From Chromohalobacter sarecensis (GTDB lineage Bacteria; Pseudomonadota; Gammaproteobacteria; Pseudomonadales; Halomonadaceae), in the NCBI RefSeq assembly GCF_023061135.1, contig NZ_JAKGAN010000006.1:214345-278344 (forward strand): a stretch of 64,000 bases of DNA, in the 5' to 3' direction. Below, in pieces: positions 20,139 to 29,749 of the stretch. Positions within the stretch are counted from its first letter, which is position 1; every line of letters begins with the position of its first letter. Position numbers and translations under genes: made by a program. The notes below the pieces were generated by a model. That model saw only the letters and a program-made list of their open reading frames with translations. It was not told where the DNA came from and did no database searches.

Positions 20139-22352
20139 TCAAGCAGGCATATCGTTGGCCATGCGCAGCGCTTGCCGCGACGAGGTGATGATGGGACGCA
20201 GCATGGTCCATTGGCGGCCAGCTTCCTCCGAATCTGCCTGGCGTGCCACCCGCTCCAGGTAGTCGCTGTCGCGTACCAGGCGCATCAAGGCCAGTGACGA
20301 CGATTCGCCCTTGAGACGATGTGCCAGCTCGGCCGTACGCGTCATGTCCGCGTCGGCGATGGCCGCCTCGAGCGCCGCCTCCAACACCCGCGACTGATAC
20401 TGCCAGGCGGCCACCAACGCACTACGTTGCGCTGCGCCCAACGTCTCCCCGAGCGTCGCGAATTCCTGGCGATCGAGAAGCGCCGGTCGCGTATCCGCCG
20501 ACTCAGCCACAGCAGAGGGCCGGTTATGGTCAGGCGTGATCATTTTTTGCGGATCGCGTACGCCGAAACGCACCAGGATATCGACCAGCACCTGCTGGCG
20601 TATGGGTTTCGTCAACACCTCCGCCATGCCGGATGCCAGGGCCCGCTGGTGTTCCTGAGTAGTGACGCTCGCGGTCATCGCGACCAAGGGTGTGGCCTGG
20701 TTGGGGCCGTTCTGGGCGAGAATCCGCCGTGCGGTCTCCGGCCCATCGAGCGAGGGCATGCGGATATCCAGGAAAATCAAGGCGAAAGCCGTGTGCTCGG
20801 TCAGCGCCAAGGCAGCCTCGCCACTCTCGGCGACCTTCACCGTATGCCCGAGACGTTCGAGCATGGCCACGGCGACCTGGCGATTAACGGGATTATCCTC
20901 GATCACCAGCAGCGGCGCGGTACGTGCCGCCGTCGCGTCCCATGTTTCCCCTGACGGAATATACGTTTCGTCATTCCCGTCGTTGCGGGGCAATGGCAGC
21001 TCGAACCAGAAGCGGCTGCCCTCGTCGGCCGGACTCGAGACGCCGATACGCCCCTGCATGGCTTCCACCAGTCGCTTGCTGATCGCCAGGCCCAGGCCGG
21101 TCCCGCCCTGCGTGGCGCCCCCCTGGTAAAAGGGCTGGAACAAGCGTTCGCGATCCACATCGTGGATGCCGCAACCGGTGTCGCTCACCTCGAAATGTAT
21201 CCAATCGCCGCGCATGGGCTTGACGATCAACGTCACATTGCCTTGCCGTGTAAACTTGAGCGCGTTGGAGAGCAGGTTGAGCAATATCTGGCGCAAGCGT
21301 CCCACATCGCCGACCAGGTACTCGGATACCGCAGGCGAGACGACACTCGCGAACTCGACATGCGTGGCGCGCGGCTCCAGCAGCCGCATCAAGGACGCAA
21401 CCAACTCGGGGAGCGAAAACGTCTCGTGCTCGATATCCAGATGCCCGGCCTCGATCTTGGAAAAATCCAGCAGATCGCTGATCAACGCCAGCAGCTGTGA
21501 ACCGCTATCGTGGATGGTCTCGACATATTGATGCGAGGTCTCATCCAGCGCGCGCTCGCGCAGCAGTTCCGTCATGCCCAGCACACCGTTGAGCGGCGTG
21601 CGTATCTCATGGCTGACGGTAGCCAGGAAGTCCGACTTGGCCTGGTTCGCAGACTCGGCATGACGCGCGGTCTCCTGAAGCTCCTGGCTCAGATGCTCCA
21701 ATGCCCGTCGCGCCGCAATATTCTCTCCCGCTTCCTGGAACAGGAAGCGGATCACCAGCACGGTGGCGCCGCACATCAACATGATCAACGCCAGCAAGGC
21801 CGCATACAGCGCCAATTGCACCTCGCGCTCACGCGTCTTGGATTCGGCGAGATAGGCGTTGACCGACACGACGAGGCGCTCGCTGAGGCCGCTCAACGTT
21901 TTCAGGCGCTCTTCCAGAGAGCTCAGATCGGGCGATGCTGTGGACATACGCGAAAGGGCAGCATCGAGTGCATCGCTGCGCGACAGGATCTCCGGTAGCA
22001 AGGCTCGCGCCTCGGGCAGCGACTGGAAAAGCGCGGCGATTTCACCCTCGCGCAGCAGATTGATACGGCTATACAGCAGCTCGAAGCGCATGCGCACGTC
22101 ATCGAATTCACTCGGATTCTGTTCGGCCTGCAAGACGGCATTGCGCATCTGGATGGTTTCCCGGTCCAGCTTGTAGGCCGCCCAGGCGGCGTCGCCGGCA
22201 ACGCTCTTGGCCAGGACTTCCTGACGCCAGATGATCAGGCTGACCACCACCAGAGCGGCGACGAAAAACAGGATCGCCGCGCAGGCCCCGAGCTTGAGCC
22301 GTAGCGGCAAGCGCGACACGAGGTGGATGCGGGAGCGCCAGGCCATCATCAT
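20139..22352 (-). CDS. Hybrid sensor histidine kinase (HisKA-HATPase-REC-HPt)
   Basis: Inner-membrane phosphorelay kinase, 737 residues. Two membrane segments (about 20-43 and 181-205) flank a helical periplasmic domain of about 135 residues. Next come a coiled coil, HisKA with His248 in [13 protein letters not shown], and an ATPase domain (N-box LLSNALKF; G-boxes DTGCGI and GGTGLGLAI). A receiver has Asp529 in FLDIRMP with EDN and the TKP lysine; a C-terminal HPt has His678 in AHRLKGESS. No output domain is present and no partner response regulator lies nearby. The start overlaps the upstream stop (ATGATGA), so translation is coupled to the SUOX-like gene. Confidence 0.93.
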   Translation of the reverse strand: MMMAWRSRIHLVSRLPLRLKLGACAAILFFVAALVVVSLIIWRQEVLAKSVAGDAAWAAYKLDRETIQMRNAVLQAEQNPSEFDDVRMRFELLYSRINLLREGEIAALFQSLPEARALLPEILSRSDALDAALSRMSTASPDLSSLEERLKTLSGLSERLVVSVNAYLAESKTREREVQLALYAALLALIMLMCGATVLVIRFLFQEAGENIAARRALEHLSQELQETARHAESANQAKSDFLATVSHEIRTPLNGVLGMTELLRERALDETSHQYVETIHDSGSQLLALISDLLDFSKIEAGHLDIEHETFSLPELVASLMRLLEPRATHVEFASVVSPAVSEYLVGDVGRLRQILLNLLSNALKFTRQGNVTLIVKPMRGDWIHFEVSDTGCGIHDVDRERLFQPFYQGGATQGGTGLGLAISKRLVEAMQGRIGVSSPADEGSRFWFELPLPRNDGNDETYIPSGETWDATAARTAPLLVIEDNPVNRQVAVAMLERLGHTVKVAESGEAALALTEHTAFALIFLDIRMPSLDGPETARRILAQNGPNQATPLVAMTASVTTQEHQRALASGMAEVLTKPIRQQVLVDILVRFGVRDPQKMITPDHNRPSAVAESADTRPALLDRQEFATLGETLGAAQRSALVAAWQYQSRVLEAALEAAIADADMTRTAELAHRLKGESSSLALMRLVRDSDYLERVARQADSEEAGRQWTMLRPIITSSRQALRMANDMPA

Positions 22353-22891
22353 TCCGCGATGATACGCGCGACCTGCCAGACCGAGCGGAAACGCACTTCC
22401 TCAGTCTGCAGTTCGGGGTGATCATCGAAAGGATAGAGTACGAACAGCGGGCCGTACTCACGCACCGGCATCGGCTCGCCGTCACGCCGCATGGCCAGAA
22501 TCACGTCGTACTGCTTTGCCTCGGCCAGCGGTACGTCGGCAGCGAAATCATTCAACGCGACGACGTGCAGCAAATCGCCGTGAGCGCCGACCGCATCGTA
22601 AATCGCGCCCAGCAAAGGACCTTCGAAGCGCGACGTGCCTTCGGTCCAAGGGGTGTGCGTGACGATGGTGCTCTGTGGCAATTCCTTGAGCATGGCGCGG
22701 TCGAAACGCGCCACACCATCACCGTTGGTACGCGAGATATCGCCCTCCACGGTCAACATGACCTTCCCTTCAGGGGCCGGCAATGGGTGCGCATGTACCG
22801 CCGTAGCACCGGTCATGAGCAACAAGAAGCCCAGTCCGGCTGCCATGCCTCGGCATCCCAGGCATTGCCTCAGCGTCATCAAGACACTCAT
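22349..22891 (-). CDS. Periplasmic SUOX-like (molybdopterin-binding-fold) protein without cysteine
   Basis: A 180-residue exported protein: a signal sequence ending near HAHPLP, then a domain of about 145 residues. The features TVEGDISRTN, FEGPLLGAIYDAVGA, LNDFAADVPL and YGPLFVLYPFDDHPEL resemble the oxidoreductase molybdopterin-binding (SUOX) fold. The mature part has no cysteine, so the Cys ligand that coordinates molybdenum in true enzymes is missing. Start is uncertain: a GTG at 23017 overlaps the MOSC stop, while the signal peptide favours ATG at 22891 or 22879. Coupled to the downstream hybrid kinase, it may be its sensing partner (inference). Confidence 0.7.
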   Translation of the reverse strand: MSVLMTLRQCLGCRGMAAGLGFLLLMTGATAVHAHPLPAPEGKVMLTVEGDISRTNGDGVARFDRAMLKELPQSTIVTHTPWTEGTSRFEGPLLGAIYDAVGAHGDLLHVVALNDFAADVPLAEAKQYDVILAMRRDGEPMPVREYGPLFVLYPFDDHPELQTEEVRFRSVWQVARIIAE

Positions 22892-23013
22892 GATTAGCCG
22901 TTCCCATCCGAGTGTGAGAAGAAACGTCATACCGCTATCAATGACCCTACCACCGCGATAAGGCGCTTGCATGCCATGCGCAGTCGTCGAGTAGCCTGGC
23001 TGATCCATCTTCG

Positions 23014-23805
23014 TCACTCCAGCACCTCGAGACGATCGTGACGCGTGACACGGCCTTCGTTTTCGGCAATCAGGTTCTGCCCGAAATACACCTTGCCGCC
23101 TTCGCCGCGCCGATAACCGGCCAGCGTGCGCAAAGGTTCACGGCCCTCCTTGAACGTGCCCGTGGCGGGATCGACGCTGACCATCGCGCAGCGAGCACAA
23201 GGCTTGTCGACGCGAAACACGACCTCGCCCAGGCGGATGCGTCGCCACTCATCCTCGGCATACGCCGAGGTACCGGCGATCACCAGATTGGGACGAAACT
23301 GTGCCATGACGTGTTGTTCAGCGGTACGCGTGTTGAGATCGGCCAACGAGGCCTCGGAGATCAATAACAACGGATAGCCGTCGGCAAAGCTGACGCGTTG
23401 TTCGATGGAGCGCCGATAGCGCGGGGACTGATCGCCCAGCCACAACAATCGTGCGGGCTCTCCCGCCGCTTCGCTGAACCAGGCGTCGAGGCGCGCATGC
23501 GTGGTCCAGGCATCGAAGTCGTCGGCCCATACTGTGGTGGCGAAGGTCGTCAGATCGAAGGCGCCCACCGCCAGTTCCAGCGCCGGCAATTCGGGATGCG
23601 ACAGGCTCAACGCCTGACCGTCGAACGTCGCGGTCACGCGCTGTAGTTGAGGATGCGTGCGGGCCGTCAGAAAAGTGCCATCGGGCTTGGCAACCATGAA
23701 ACGCCGATCGCCTACTATCCCTTCCATACCGACCCACGCCGATTCCTGTTCGCGTCCCGCAGTGGACTTGATGGGATAAAGATGAATCGTTGACAGCGAC
23801 GCCAT
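23014..23805 (-). CDS. MOSC-domain protein, YcbX-like without ferredoxin domain
   Basis: Cytosolic protein of 263 residues with the MOSC N-terminal beta-barrel (STIHLYPIKSTAG near 4-16) followed by a MOSC domain. The conserved cysteine lies in VDKPCARCAMVSVDP, with the GTFKEGREPLRTLAGYR and FGQNLI stretches. E. coli YcbX is about 369 residues with a C-terminal 2Fe-2S ferredoxin domain; that domain is missing here. MOSC proteins handle molybdenum-cofactor sulfur chemistry or reduce N-hydroxylated compounds. ATG 23805 is preceded by GAGG. It heads the minus-strand run with the SUOX-like protein and the kinase. Confidence 0.85.
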   Translation of the reverse strand: MASLSTIHLYPIKSTAGREQESAWVGMEGIVGDRRFMVAKPDGTFLTARTHPQLQRVTATFDGQALSLSHPELPALELAVGAFDLTTFATTVWADDFDAWTTHARLDAWFSEAAGEPARLLWLGDQSPRYRRSIEQRVSFADGYPLLLISEASLADLNTRTAEQHVMAQFRPNLVIAGTSAYAEDEWRRIRLGEVVFRVDKPCARCAMVSVDPATGTFKEGREPLRTLAGYRRGEGGKVYFGQNLIAENEGRVTRHDRLEVLE

Positions 23806-23963
23806 GGCAGCCTCATTGGGAGTCTGAGAAATTGTGAGGGTATTTTTGAGCATTGTCGCAAAAAATACTGACTGCCGCCTCGATAGTGACACGCCATTGA
23901 CCCTTCCGGGTGCTCACTCCGAGGCGATGGCATAGCCAATGCAGGCAACGGCCGTCATCAAAA

Positions 23964-23989
23964 GCGCCCGCCTCTTGCGAAGCGGGCGC
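23964..23989. terminator. Terminator between TRAP permease and the MOSC operon
   Basis: An 8-bp GC stem (23964-23971 with 23982-23989) with T-rich tails on both strands (ATTTTG to the right, TTTTGATG on the minus strand). It lies just past the TRAP permease stop. Confidence 0.75.
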
Positions 23990-24025
23990 ATTTTGTTGCA
24001 CCACGTACCGACACGATGAGGCCGT

Positions 24026-26623
24026 TTACGTCGTGGCGTCGGCGTGCCGGCTCGGCGTCGGCCGCCTGCGGCGTTGCAGCCAGACGACGAGTGCGAATAC
24101 CGCCAGTCCCGGTATCCACATCCATTCCTTCGGCCAGCGTTCGACGGGCGCACGGATCGACACGATCTCTTGATCGAAGTCGAAGCCCAATTCTTCTGCC
24201 TGGCTATCGAAATCGGTCATGTCGACCAGCGTCTTGCCGTCCTCCTGCATCAGGGTCAGCCCCAGGTTCTGCATGCGCTCGGCACCAGTATCGCCGTCCG
24301 GAGCCGGTACCAGCATCACGAAGCTGGTCGGTGACCCATAGGCGTCGAGACCGTCGACACGAACGCGCAGATTGCTGTCGTCGTCGATGGCGCCTAACGC
24401 CTGCTCGAACTGCGCGGGCGGGATGTCACGATACGGATCGTGAATCATGTCCATCCAGAACCCGGGCCGGAATAGCGTGAAAGCCACCAGCAGCAGCAAA
24501 AGACTCTCGTACCAGCGGCTTCTCACCACCATGTAACCCTGCGTGGCGGCGGCGAAGATCAGCATCGCCCCCGTCGCCACCACGAAGATCAGTATCCCGT
24601 GCCACCAGTTCACATCGATCAACAGCAGGTCGGTATTGAAGATGAACAGGAATGGTAGCGCCGCCGTACGCAAGCTGTAATAGAACGCCTGGAAACCGGT
24701 GCGAATGGGGTCGCCCCCGGAAATCGCCGCAGCAGCGAACGAGGCCAGCCCTACCGGGGGCGTCACATCGGCCATGATGCCGAAATAGAAGACGAACAGA
24801 TGCACTGCGATCAACGGTACGATCAAGCCATTCTGCTCACCTAACTGGACGATGACCGGCGCCAACAGCGCGGAAACCACGATATAGTTGGCCGTGGTCG
24901 GCAGGCCCATGCCCAGGATCAGGCTCAGCACCGCCGTCAGCATTAGCATCAGCAACAGGTTGCCCATCGACAGTGTCTCGACCAACCCGGCCAACACCAG
25001 ACCTACCCCGGTCTGAGAGACGGCGCCGACGATGATCCCCGCCGCCGCCGTGGCAATGCCGATACCGATCATGTTGCGCGCGCCGTCGATCAAACCTTCC
25101 CAGAGATCGATGAAGCCACGCTTCACTTCATTGCCCAGTTCGCCGCGACCGCGGAAGAACGCCTCCAGCGGGCGCTGAGTCAAGATAATGGCGATCATCA
25201 GCACGGTGGCCCAGAAGGCCGAAAGACCCGGTGACAAGCGTTCCACCATCAGGCACCACACCAGCACCACGACGGGCAGCAGGAAGTAAAGTCCCACCAT
25301 CACCGTGGGCCGCGTTTGCGGCAGCACCGTGATGTCGCTCTTGGCATCGTCCTTCTCGAGCTCGGGGTAGCGTGACCCCAACTTGAGCAACGCCACATAG
25401 ATTACCGCCAGACCCACAGCGGCCACCCACGGCATGGCCTCACCCAACACCGGCTTGAGCCATCCCAGCCCGTAATACACGATCAAGGCCAGGGCCATGA
25501 TCCCGACCAGCCCGGTCAAGAAGCCGACGATTTTCTGTAGCCACGGGCGCACGGGATTGCTGCTTTCAAGCCCCTGCATATTAGCCTTGAGCGCCTCGAG
25601 GTGAACGATATAGATCAGTGCGATATAGGAAATCAACGCCGGCAGGAAGGCATGCTTGATGACCTCGACATAGGAAATGCCCACATACTCGACCATCAAG
25701 AACGCGGCGGCTCCCATCACCGGCGGCATGATCTGCCCGTTGACCGATGAGGACACCTCGACCGCACCAGCCTTGGTGGGGCTGAACCCGACACGCTTCA
25801 TCATGGGAATGGTAAAAGTACCGGTGGTCACGGTATTGGCAATCGAGGAGCCCGAAATAAGGCCGGTCATCCCCGAGGCGACGACTGCCGCCTTGGCCGG
25901 GCCGCCGCGATAGTGGCCCAGCATGGAAAACGCCATCTTGATGAAATAGTTGCCGGCCCCCGCCTTATCCAGCAAGGCACCGAACAAGACGAACAGGAAC
26001 ACGAAGCTGGTCGATACCCCCAAGGCGATGCCGAACACGCCTTGCGACGTCAACCACTGGTGATTGACCAGACCATAAAGGCTCACCCCGCGATGCGCCA
26101 GCATCCCCGGCATATAAGGCCCGGCCAGCGAATAGACGATGAACACTAGCGCCACGATCATCAGCGGTGGCCCCAGCGCGCGACGCGTGGCCTCCAGCAG
26201 CAGTATCAGACCGATCACACCGATGATGACGTCCTGCAGAATCGGCGCACCGGGTCGCTGTGCCAGTTGCTCGTAAAAGATATACATGTAGGACGCCGCG
26301 AAGGTGCCTACCAACGCCAATCCCCAGTCCAATAACGGCACTCTACCGCGCGGTGAGCGCTTGAAGGCCGGGTAGGACATGAACGCCAGGAAGATGGCAA
26401 AGGCCAGATGGATGGAACGTGCCTCCGTGGCACTGAACACCCCAAAGCCGAATACGAAGGGTAAGGGCGAAGCGATCCAGAGCTGAAATAGCGACCAGAT
26501 CGCCGCCACGCTAAGCAGCAGCTTGCCAACCGGCCCGGCAGGCTTGCGGGCGCCTGTCTCGTTGGCGGCCAGTTCTTCAAGCTCGGCGTTACGTGTAGAC
26601 GCCGTCGACTTATCGTCTTGCAT
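24026..26623 (-). CDS. TAXI-type TRAP transporter fused permease (4TM plus 12TM)
   Basis: Inner-membrane subunit of a sodium-coupled tripartite importer, 865 residues with the small and large permeases fused. An N-terminal block of about four helices (45-150) precedes a DctM-like block with the signatures SGMTGLISGSSIANTVTTG and SSVNGQIMPPVMGAAAF; a second half repeats LGMGLPTTANYIV and FGIMADVTPPVGLASFAAAAI. The last 130 residues form a soluble domain with one final helix, as in the DUF3394 tail of this family. Substrates of TAXI systems are usually carboxylates or amino acids; none can be inferred here. It follows its binding protein by 158 nt. Confidence 0.92.
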   Translation of the reverse strand: MQDDKSTASTRNAELEELAANETGARKPAGPVGKLLLSVAAIWSLFQLWIASPLPFVFGFGVFSATEARSIHLAFAIFLAFMSYPAFKRSPRGRVPLLDWGLALVGTFAASYMYIFYEQLAQRPGAPILQDVIIGVIGLILLLEATRRALGPPLMIVALVFIVYSLAGPYMPGMLAHRGVSLYGLVNHQWLTSQGVFGIALGVSTSFVFLFVLFGALLDKAGAGNYFIKMAFSMLGHYRGGPAKAAVVASGMTGLISGSSIANTVTTGTFTIPMMKRVGFSPTKAGAVEVSSSVNGQIMPPVMGAAAFLMVEYVGISYVEVIKHAFLPALISYIALIYIVHLEALKANMQGLESSNPVRPWLQKIVGFLTGLVGIMALALIVYYGLGWLKPVLGEAMPWVAAVGLAVIYVALLKLGSRYPELEKDDAKSDITVLPQTRPTVMVGLYFLLPVVVLVWCLMVERLSPGLSAFWATVLMIAIILTQRPLEAFFRGRGELGNEVKRGFIDLWEGLIDGARNMIGIGIATAAAGIIVGAVSQTGVGLVLAGLVETLSMGNLLLMLMLTAVLSLILGMGLPTTANYIVVSALLAPVIVQLGEQNGLIVPLIAVHLFVFYFGIMADVTPPVGLASFAAAAISGGDPIRTGFQAFYYSLRTAALPFLFIFNTDLLLIDVNWWHGILIFVVATGAMLIFAAATQGYMVVRSRWYESLLLLLVAFTLFRPGFWMDMIHDPYRDIPPAQFEQALGAIDDDSNLRVRVDGLDAYGSPTSFVMLVPAPDGDTGAERMQNLGLTLMQEDGKTLVDMTDFDSQAEELGFDFDQEIVSIRAPVERWPKEWMWIPGLAVFALVVWLQRRRRPTPSRHADATT

Positions 26624-26726
26624 ATTGTTGTCCCGGTAGTGTTAATCAGGGCCCACAAAGTGCGCCCTGACCGACAAAAAACATCACAATCGTTTGTTGC
26701 GTTCGCTACCGCGTGGCCAGAACCAA

Positions 26727-26757
26727 CGATGCGCGGCGCCGAAGCGGCCGCGCATCG
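26727..26757 (-). promoter_or_regulatory. Intercistronic hairpin between TAXI binding protein and permease
   Basis: An 11-bp perfect stem (26727-26737 with 26747-26757) with a 9-nt loop and no T tail lies between the two cistrons. Such hairpins often protect the upstream message, giving more binding protein than permease. Confidence 0.6.
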
Positions 26758-26781
26758 TCTAGCACGACATTAAGCTAACGC

Positions 26782-27759
26782 TTACAGCCAGCCACGCTCT
26801 TTATAATAGCGTTTGGCGCCCTCGTGCAGCGGCGCGGAGAGGCCGTCGGAAATCATTTCTTCCGGTTCCAGGTTGGCGAAAGCCGGGTGCAGACGCTTGA
26901 AACGATCGAAGTTGTCGAATACCGCCTTGACCACTTCGTAGACGACATCGTCATCCACTTTGGAAGAGGTCACGAAGGTGGCCTTGACGCCAAAGGTCTC
27001 GACGTCCTCGTCATTGCCCTTGTACATCCCGCCGGGAATGACCGACTTGGCATAGTAGGGATACTCTTCGACCAAGCCATCCACCGCATCGTCGTTCAGC
27101 GGGACGAGATTGGCATCCACGGTCGTGGTGGCTTCCTGAATCGCGCCATTGGGATGGCCGACCACGTACGCCATGGCATCGATGTTGTTATCCGCCAGCG
27201 CCGAGGCCATTTCGGAAGCGCCCAGCTCGGAGGCCAGCGAGAACACATCGGTGTCCCAGCCTTCGGCGTCCATCAACACTTCCATGGTGGCACGCTGACC
27301 GGAGCCCGGGTTGCCGATGTTGACGCGCTTGCCCTTAAGATCCTCGATACCGTTAATATCGGCATCCTTGCGCGCCAGAACGGTCAACGGTTCGCCGTGC
27401 ACGGAAAATACCGCACGCAGGTCTTCCATCGGCTCCTTGAAATCACCCTCGCCGTTGTAAGCACGATATTGCACGTCGGACTGCGCGACGCCCATGCTCA
27501 ACTCATCGGACTTGATGCCGTTGATGTTGGCCACGCTGCCCCCGGTGGACGGCGCATTACAGCGAATGTTGGTGTCCTCCGAGTTGCGGTTGACCAGACG
27601 ACAGACCGACTGACCCACCACGTAGTAGACCCCTGTCTGTCCACCGGTCCCGATGGTGACGAAGCGCTCCTGATCCTGAGCCATCGCCGGCGTCGATAGT
27701 GCGGCGGCACCCAGCAGGGCCCCTGAGAATAACGCAGCGGTAAAAGCGTAACGTTTCAT
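26782..27759 (-). CDS. TAXI-family TRAP transporter solute-binding protein
   Basis: Periplasmic substrate-binding subunit, 325 residues with a cleavable signal (1-27, ending in AMA). The TAXI signatures are visible: IGTGGQTGVYYVVGQ near 36-50, STGGSVANINGI, MGVAQSDVQYRAY, and GKRVNIGNPGSGQRATMEVLM. GAGGTGC lies before the ATG. It is the first gene of the TRAP pair; its promoter should lie in 27760-28009. The substrate is unknown. Confidence 0.93.
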   Translation of the reverse strand: MKRYAFTAALFSGALLGAAALSTPAMAQDQERFVTIGTGGQTGVYYVVGQSVCRLVNRNSEDTNIRCNAPSTGGSVANINGIKSDELSMGVAQSDVQYRAYNGEGDFKEPMEDLRAVFSVHGEPLTVLARKDADINGIEDLKGKRVNIGNPGSGQRATMEVLMDAEGWDTDVFSLASELGASEMASALADNNIDAMAYVVGHPNGAIQEATTTVDANLVPLNDDAVDGLVEEYPYYAKSVIPGGMYKGNDEDVETFGVKATFVTSSKVDDDVVYEVVKAVFDNFDRFKRLHPAFANLEPEEMISDGLSAPLHEGAKRYYKERGWL

Positions 27760-28009
27760 GCATGCACCTCTTTAACATTATTTTGACGAACCAGCCGCAG
27801 AGCCAATGCCCGCGCCAGTTACAGGGAGCTACCTGAAGATGACCTCGGCGCGGCCTCTTCAGATGCATTCGGTTCCCTTGCCCTCAGCTTAGGCAATATG
27901 TGCCCAAGTCGATAGCCGGCGGGCATGATAACCGTCCGTTGCGTCGACCGGAACAGACGTTTTCCATATCCCGCTCATATTCGACTAACGTCTAACTCAA
28001 TTCCGACGT

Positions 28010-28816
28010 CTATCCCGACAAGACGGTGAACAACATCTTCACCGACAACGCCATCAAGACAAACGCGAAGATGCGCTTGAGTGCGGACACGGGCAGACGA
28101 TGGGCGAGCCGGGCGCCCAGTGGCGCAGTGAAGAAACTCACGCTCGACATCAAGATCACCGCCGGCCAGTAGACGAAGCCCAACGTTCCCACCGGCAACC
28201 CCGGCTCTCCCCAGCCGTTGATCAGGTAGCCGACCGCCCCCGCCAGCGCGATCGGCAGTCCTACCGCCGCAGAGGTGCCGATGGCACGCCGCATGGAGAC
28301 GTTGCACCAGGTGAGAAACGGCACCGTCAACGAACCGCCCCCGATGGCGACCAGAGCGGAGATACCGCCGATGCCCAACCCCACGCCCGAGACGCCCCAG
28401 GTGCCTGGCAAGGTGCGCGCTGGCTGGGGCTTGAGATTGATCAGCATCTGTATCGAAACGAAGGCCATGAAACAGGCAAAGAAGATGGCCAACCCCGACG
28501 TCGGCACGTGGGACGCCAGGAATGTACCCAGAAACGTCCCCACTAGAATACCCGGCGTGATGGAACGCACTACCGACCACACCACCCCGCCGCGACGATG
28601 ATGCGCGCGCAGGCTCGCCAGCGATGTGGGCACGATGGCGGCCAGCGACGTCCCCAGCGCCACGTGTACCAGGGTGTCATGCGGAAAGCCCTGCAAGGCG
28701 AACAGCGACGTCAGTAGCGGCACCATGATGCCACCACCGCCGACCCCCAGCAGACCCGCGAAGATACCCACTACACCGCCCAAGGCCAGATAAGCCAACC
28801 ACCATATCGGATCCAC
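28010..28816 (-). CDS. TauE/SafE-family membrane permease
   Basis: Inner-membrane protein of about eight helices, 268 residues, in the family of sulfite and organosulfonate exporters. Both family half-repeats are visible: GIFAGLLGVGGGGIMVPLL near the N-terminus and ISALVAIGGGSLTVPFL in the second half. An ATG at 28834 is in frame, but AAGGAG lies within its first codons and sits 7 nt before a GTG at 28816, which is the better start. The substrate cannot be inferred; no sulfonate genes are near. Confidence 0.85.
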   Translation of the reverse strand: MDPIWWLAYLALGGVVGIFAGLLGVGGGGIMVPLLTSLFALQGFPHDTLVHVALGTSLAAIVPTSLASLRAHHRRGGVVWSVVRSITPGILVGTFLGTFLASHVPTSGLAIFFACFMAFVSIQMLINLKPQPARTLPGTWGVSGVGLGIGGISALVAIGGGSLTVPFLTWCNVSMRRAIGTSAAVGLPIALAGAVGYLINGWGEPGLPVGTLGFVYWPAVILMSSVSFFTAPLGARLAHRLPVSALKRIFAFVLMALSVKMLFTVLSG

Positions 28817-28878
28817 GTACTCACTCCTTATCATAGAACATTCGGCGTCACGTCAGCGTTGACAAGCGGCCCGCTAGC

Positions 28879-29025
28879 CTAGGCTATGAACGAAAAGTCG
28901 GCGAGCGATGGCCAGACAAGGCAAAAATCAGCGAAAAGACGGAGTTTACGGGGTGTAAATGAGTACTTTGAGCTGATTTTTAACACCGTATGGCCGAGCA
29001 CAGACAGTTTTCGTACAAAGCCTAG
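28879..29025. repeat. Long imperfect-palindrome repeat, copy A (147 bp)
   Basis: The ends are inverted: CTAGGCTATGAACGAAAAG at the left pairs with the complement of the right end, which reads CTAGGCTTTGTACGAAAAC. Inside, AAAAATCAGC pairs with GCTGATTTTT, and the centre TTTAC-n5-GTAAA is also inverted, so the whole element folds into one long hairpin. A second copy lies at 29549-29724. The right end supplies the TAG stop codon of the DUF192 gene. Confidence 0.8.
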
Positions 29026-29507
29026 TGTGGCGATAGCAAGGGCGCGATCGGGATATAATCGCCCGCCTCAATGCCGTGTCGACGAAAGTAACCGGCATTG
29101 ACTTCCAGCGCCGCGCGAAACGATGCCCCGGCCGCATAACTGGGGCACTCGGCGCTGGACTCGGCCTGGCACGGCTGCATGTGCCGGATGGCGCGCACCT
29201 CGCCATCCGCACCGAGAAAGGCGATATCCAGCGGAATACGCGTGCGGTACATCCAGAACGCCGCCTCAGGGGATTGCTGATTGGCGTAGACGAATAGCAT
29301 GCCGGCATCTGATGCGAGCGTATCGCGCTCCATCAATCCCCGAGCGCGCTCGTCGGCCTGCCTGGCCACCTCCACCGACAGCGTATCTCCCGCAATATCC
29401 AAAGTGGCGCGTTCGAGCGTCGAGCGCTCCTCTCCGAATGCCGACGCGAGTGTCAGCGCCAACATGCCCAACACCATCATGCTCGACACGTACAATGTCC
29501 GTTTCAT
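29022..29507 (-). CDS. DUF192-family exported protein
   Basis: A 161-residue protein with a signal peptide (1-25) and a single DUF192 domain: ARGLMERDTLASDAGMLFVY near 55-75, FWMYRTRIPLDIAFLGADG, and the C-terminal FRAALEVNAGYFRRHGIEAGD. The family is small, usually exported or lipid-anchored, without an established biochemical role. Two cysteines (QPCQAESSAECP) interrupt the domain. The gene is sandwiched between two copies of the long palindromic repeat, and its stop codon lies inside copy A. Confidence 0.85.
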   Translation of the reverse strand: MKRTLYVSSMMVLGMLALTLASAFGEERSTLERATLDIAGDTLSVEVARQADERARGLMERDTLASDAGMLFVYANQQSPEAAFWMYRTRIPLDIAFLGADGEVRAIRHMQPCQAESSAECPSYAAGASFRAALEVNAGYFRRHGIEAGDYIPIAPLLSPH

Positions 29508-29548
29508 GCGCTATCCTTTTGCGTTCTATCAGCCAGTGCGAATAATGC

Positions 29549-29724
29549 CTAGGCACTATCTGAAAAGTCGACGAGCGAAGGTCAGACAAGGCAAAAATCA
29601 GCGAAAACGGACCGGGCTGGCGCACCAGTTTACGGGTGTAAATGAGCATTTTGATCGGACTCGCGCCCGAGCTGATTTTTAACGCAGTATGGCCGAGCGC
29701 AGGCAGTTTTCAGACAATGCCTAA
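29549..29724. repeat. Long imperfect-palindrome repeat, copy B (176 bp)
   Basis: Same architecture as copy A: the left end CTAGGCACTATCTGAAAAG matches the complement of the right end (TTAGGCATTGTCTGAAAAC). The shared core includes GACAAGGCAAAAATCAGCG, GCTGATTTTTAAC and GTATGGCCGAGC. Relative to copy A it has extra GC-rich blocks in both arms (about 29606-29622 and 29655-29670), so the lengthening is symmetric. The end sequence differs from copy A (CTGAAAA for ACGAAAA) on both sides at once, which preserves pairing. It lies 26 nt upstream of the EamA gene start. Confidence 0.8.
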
Positions 29725-29749
29725 CGCCATTCGCCTACAAGGACACCCC

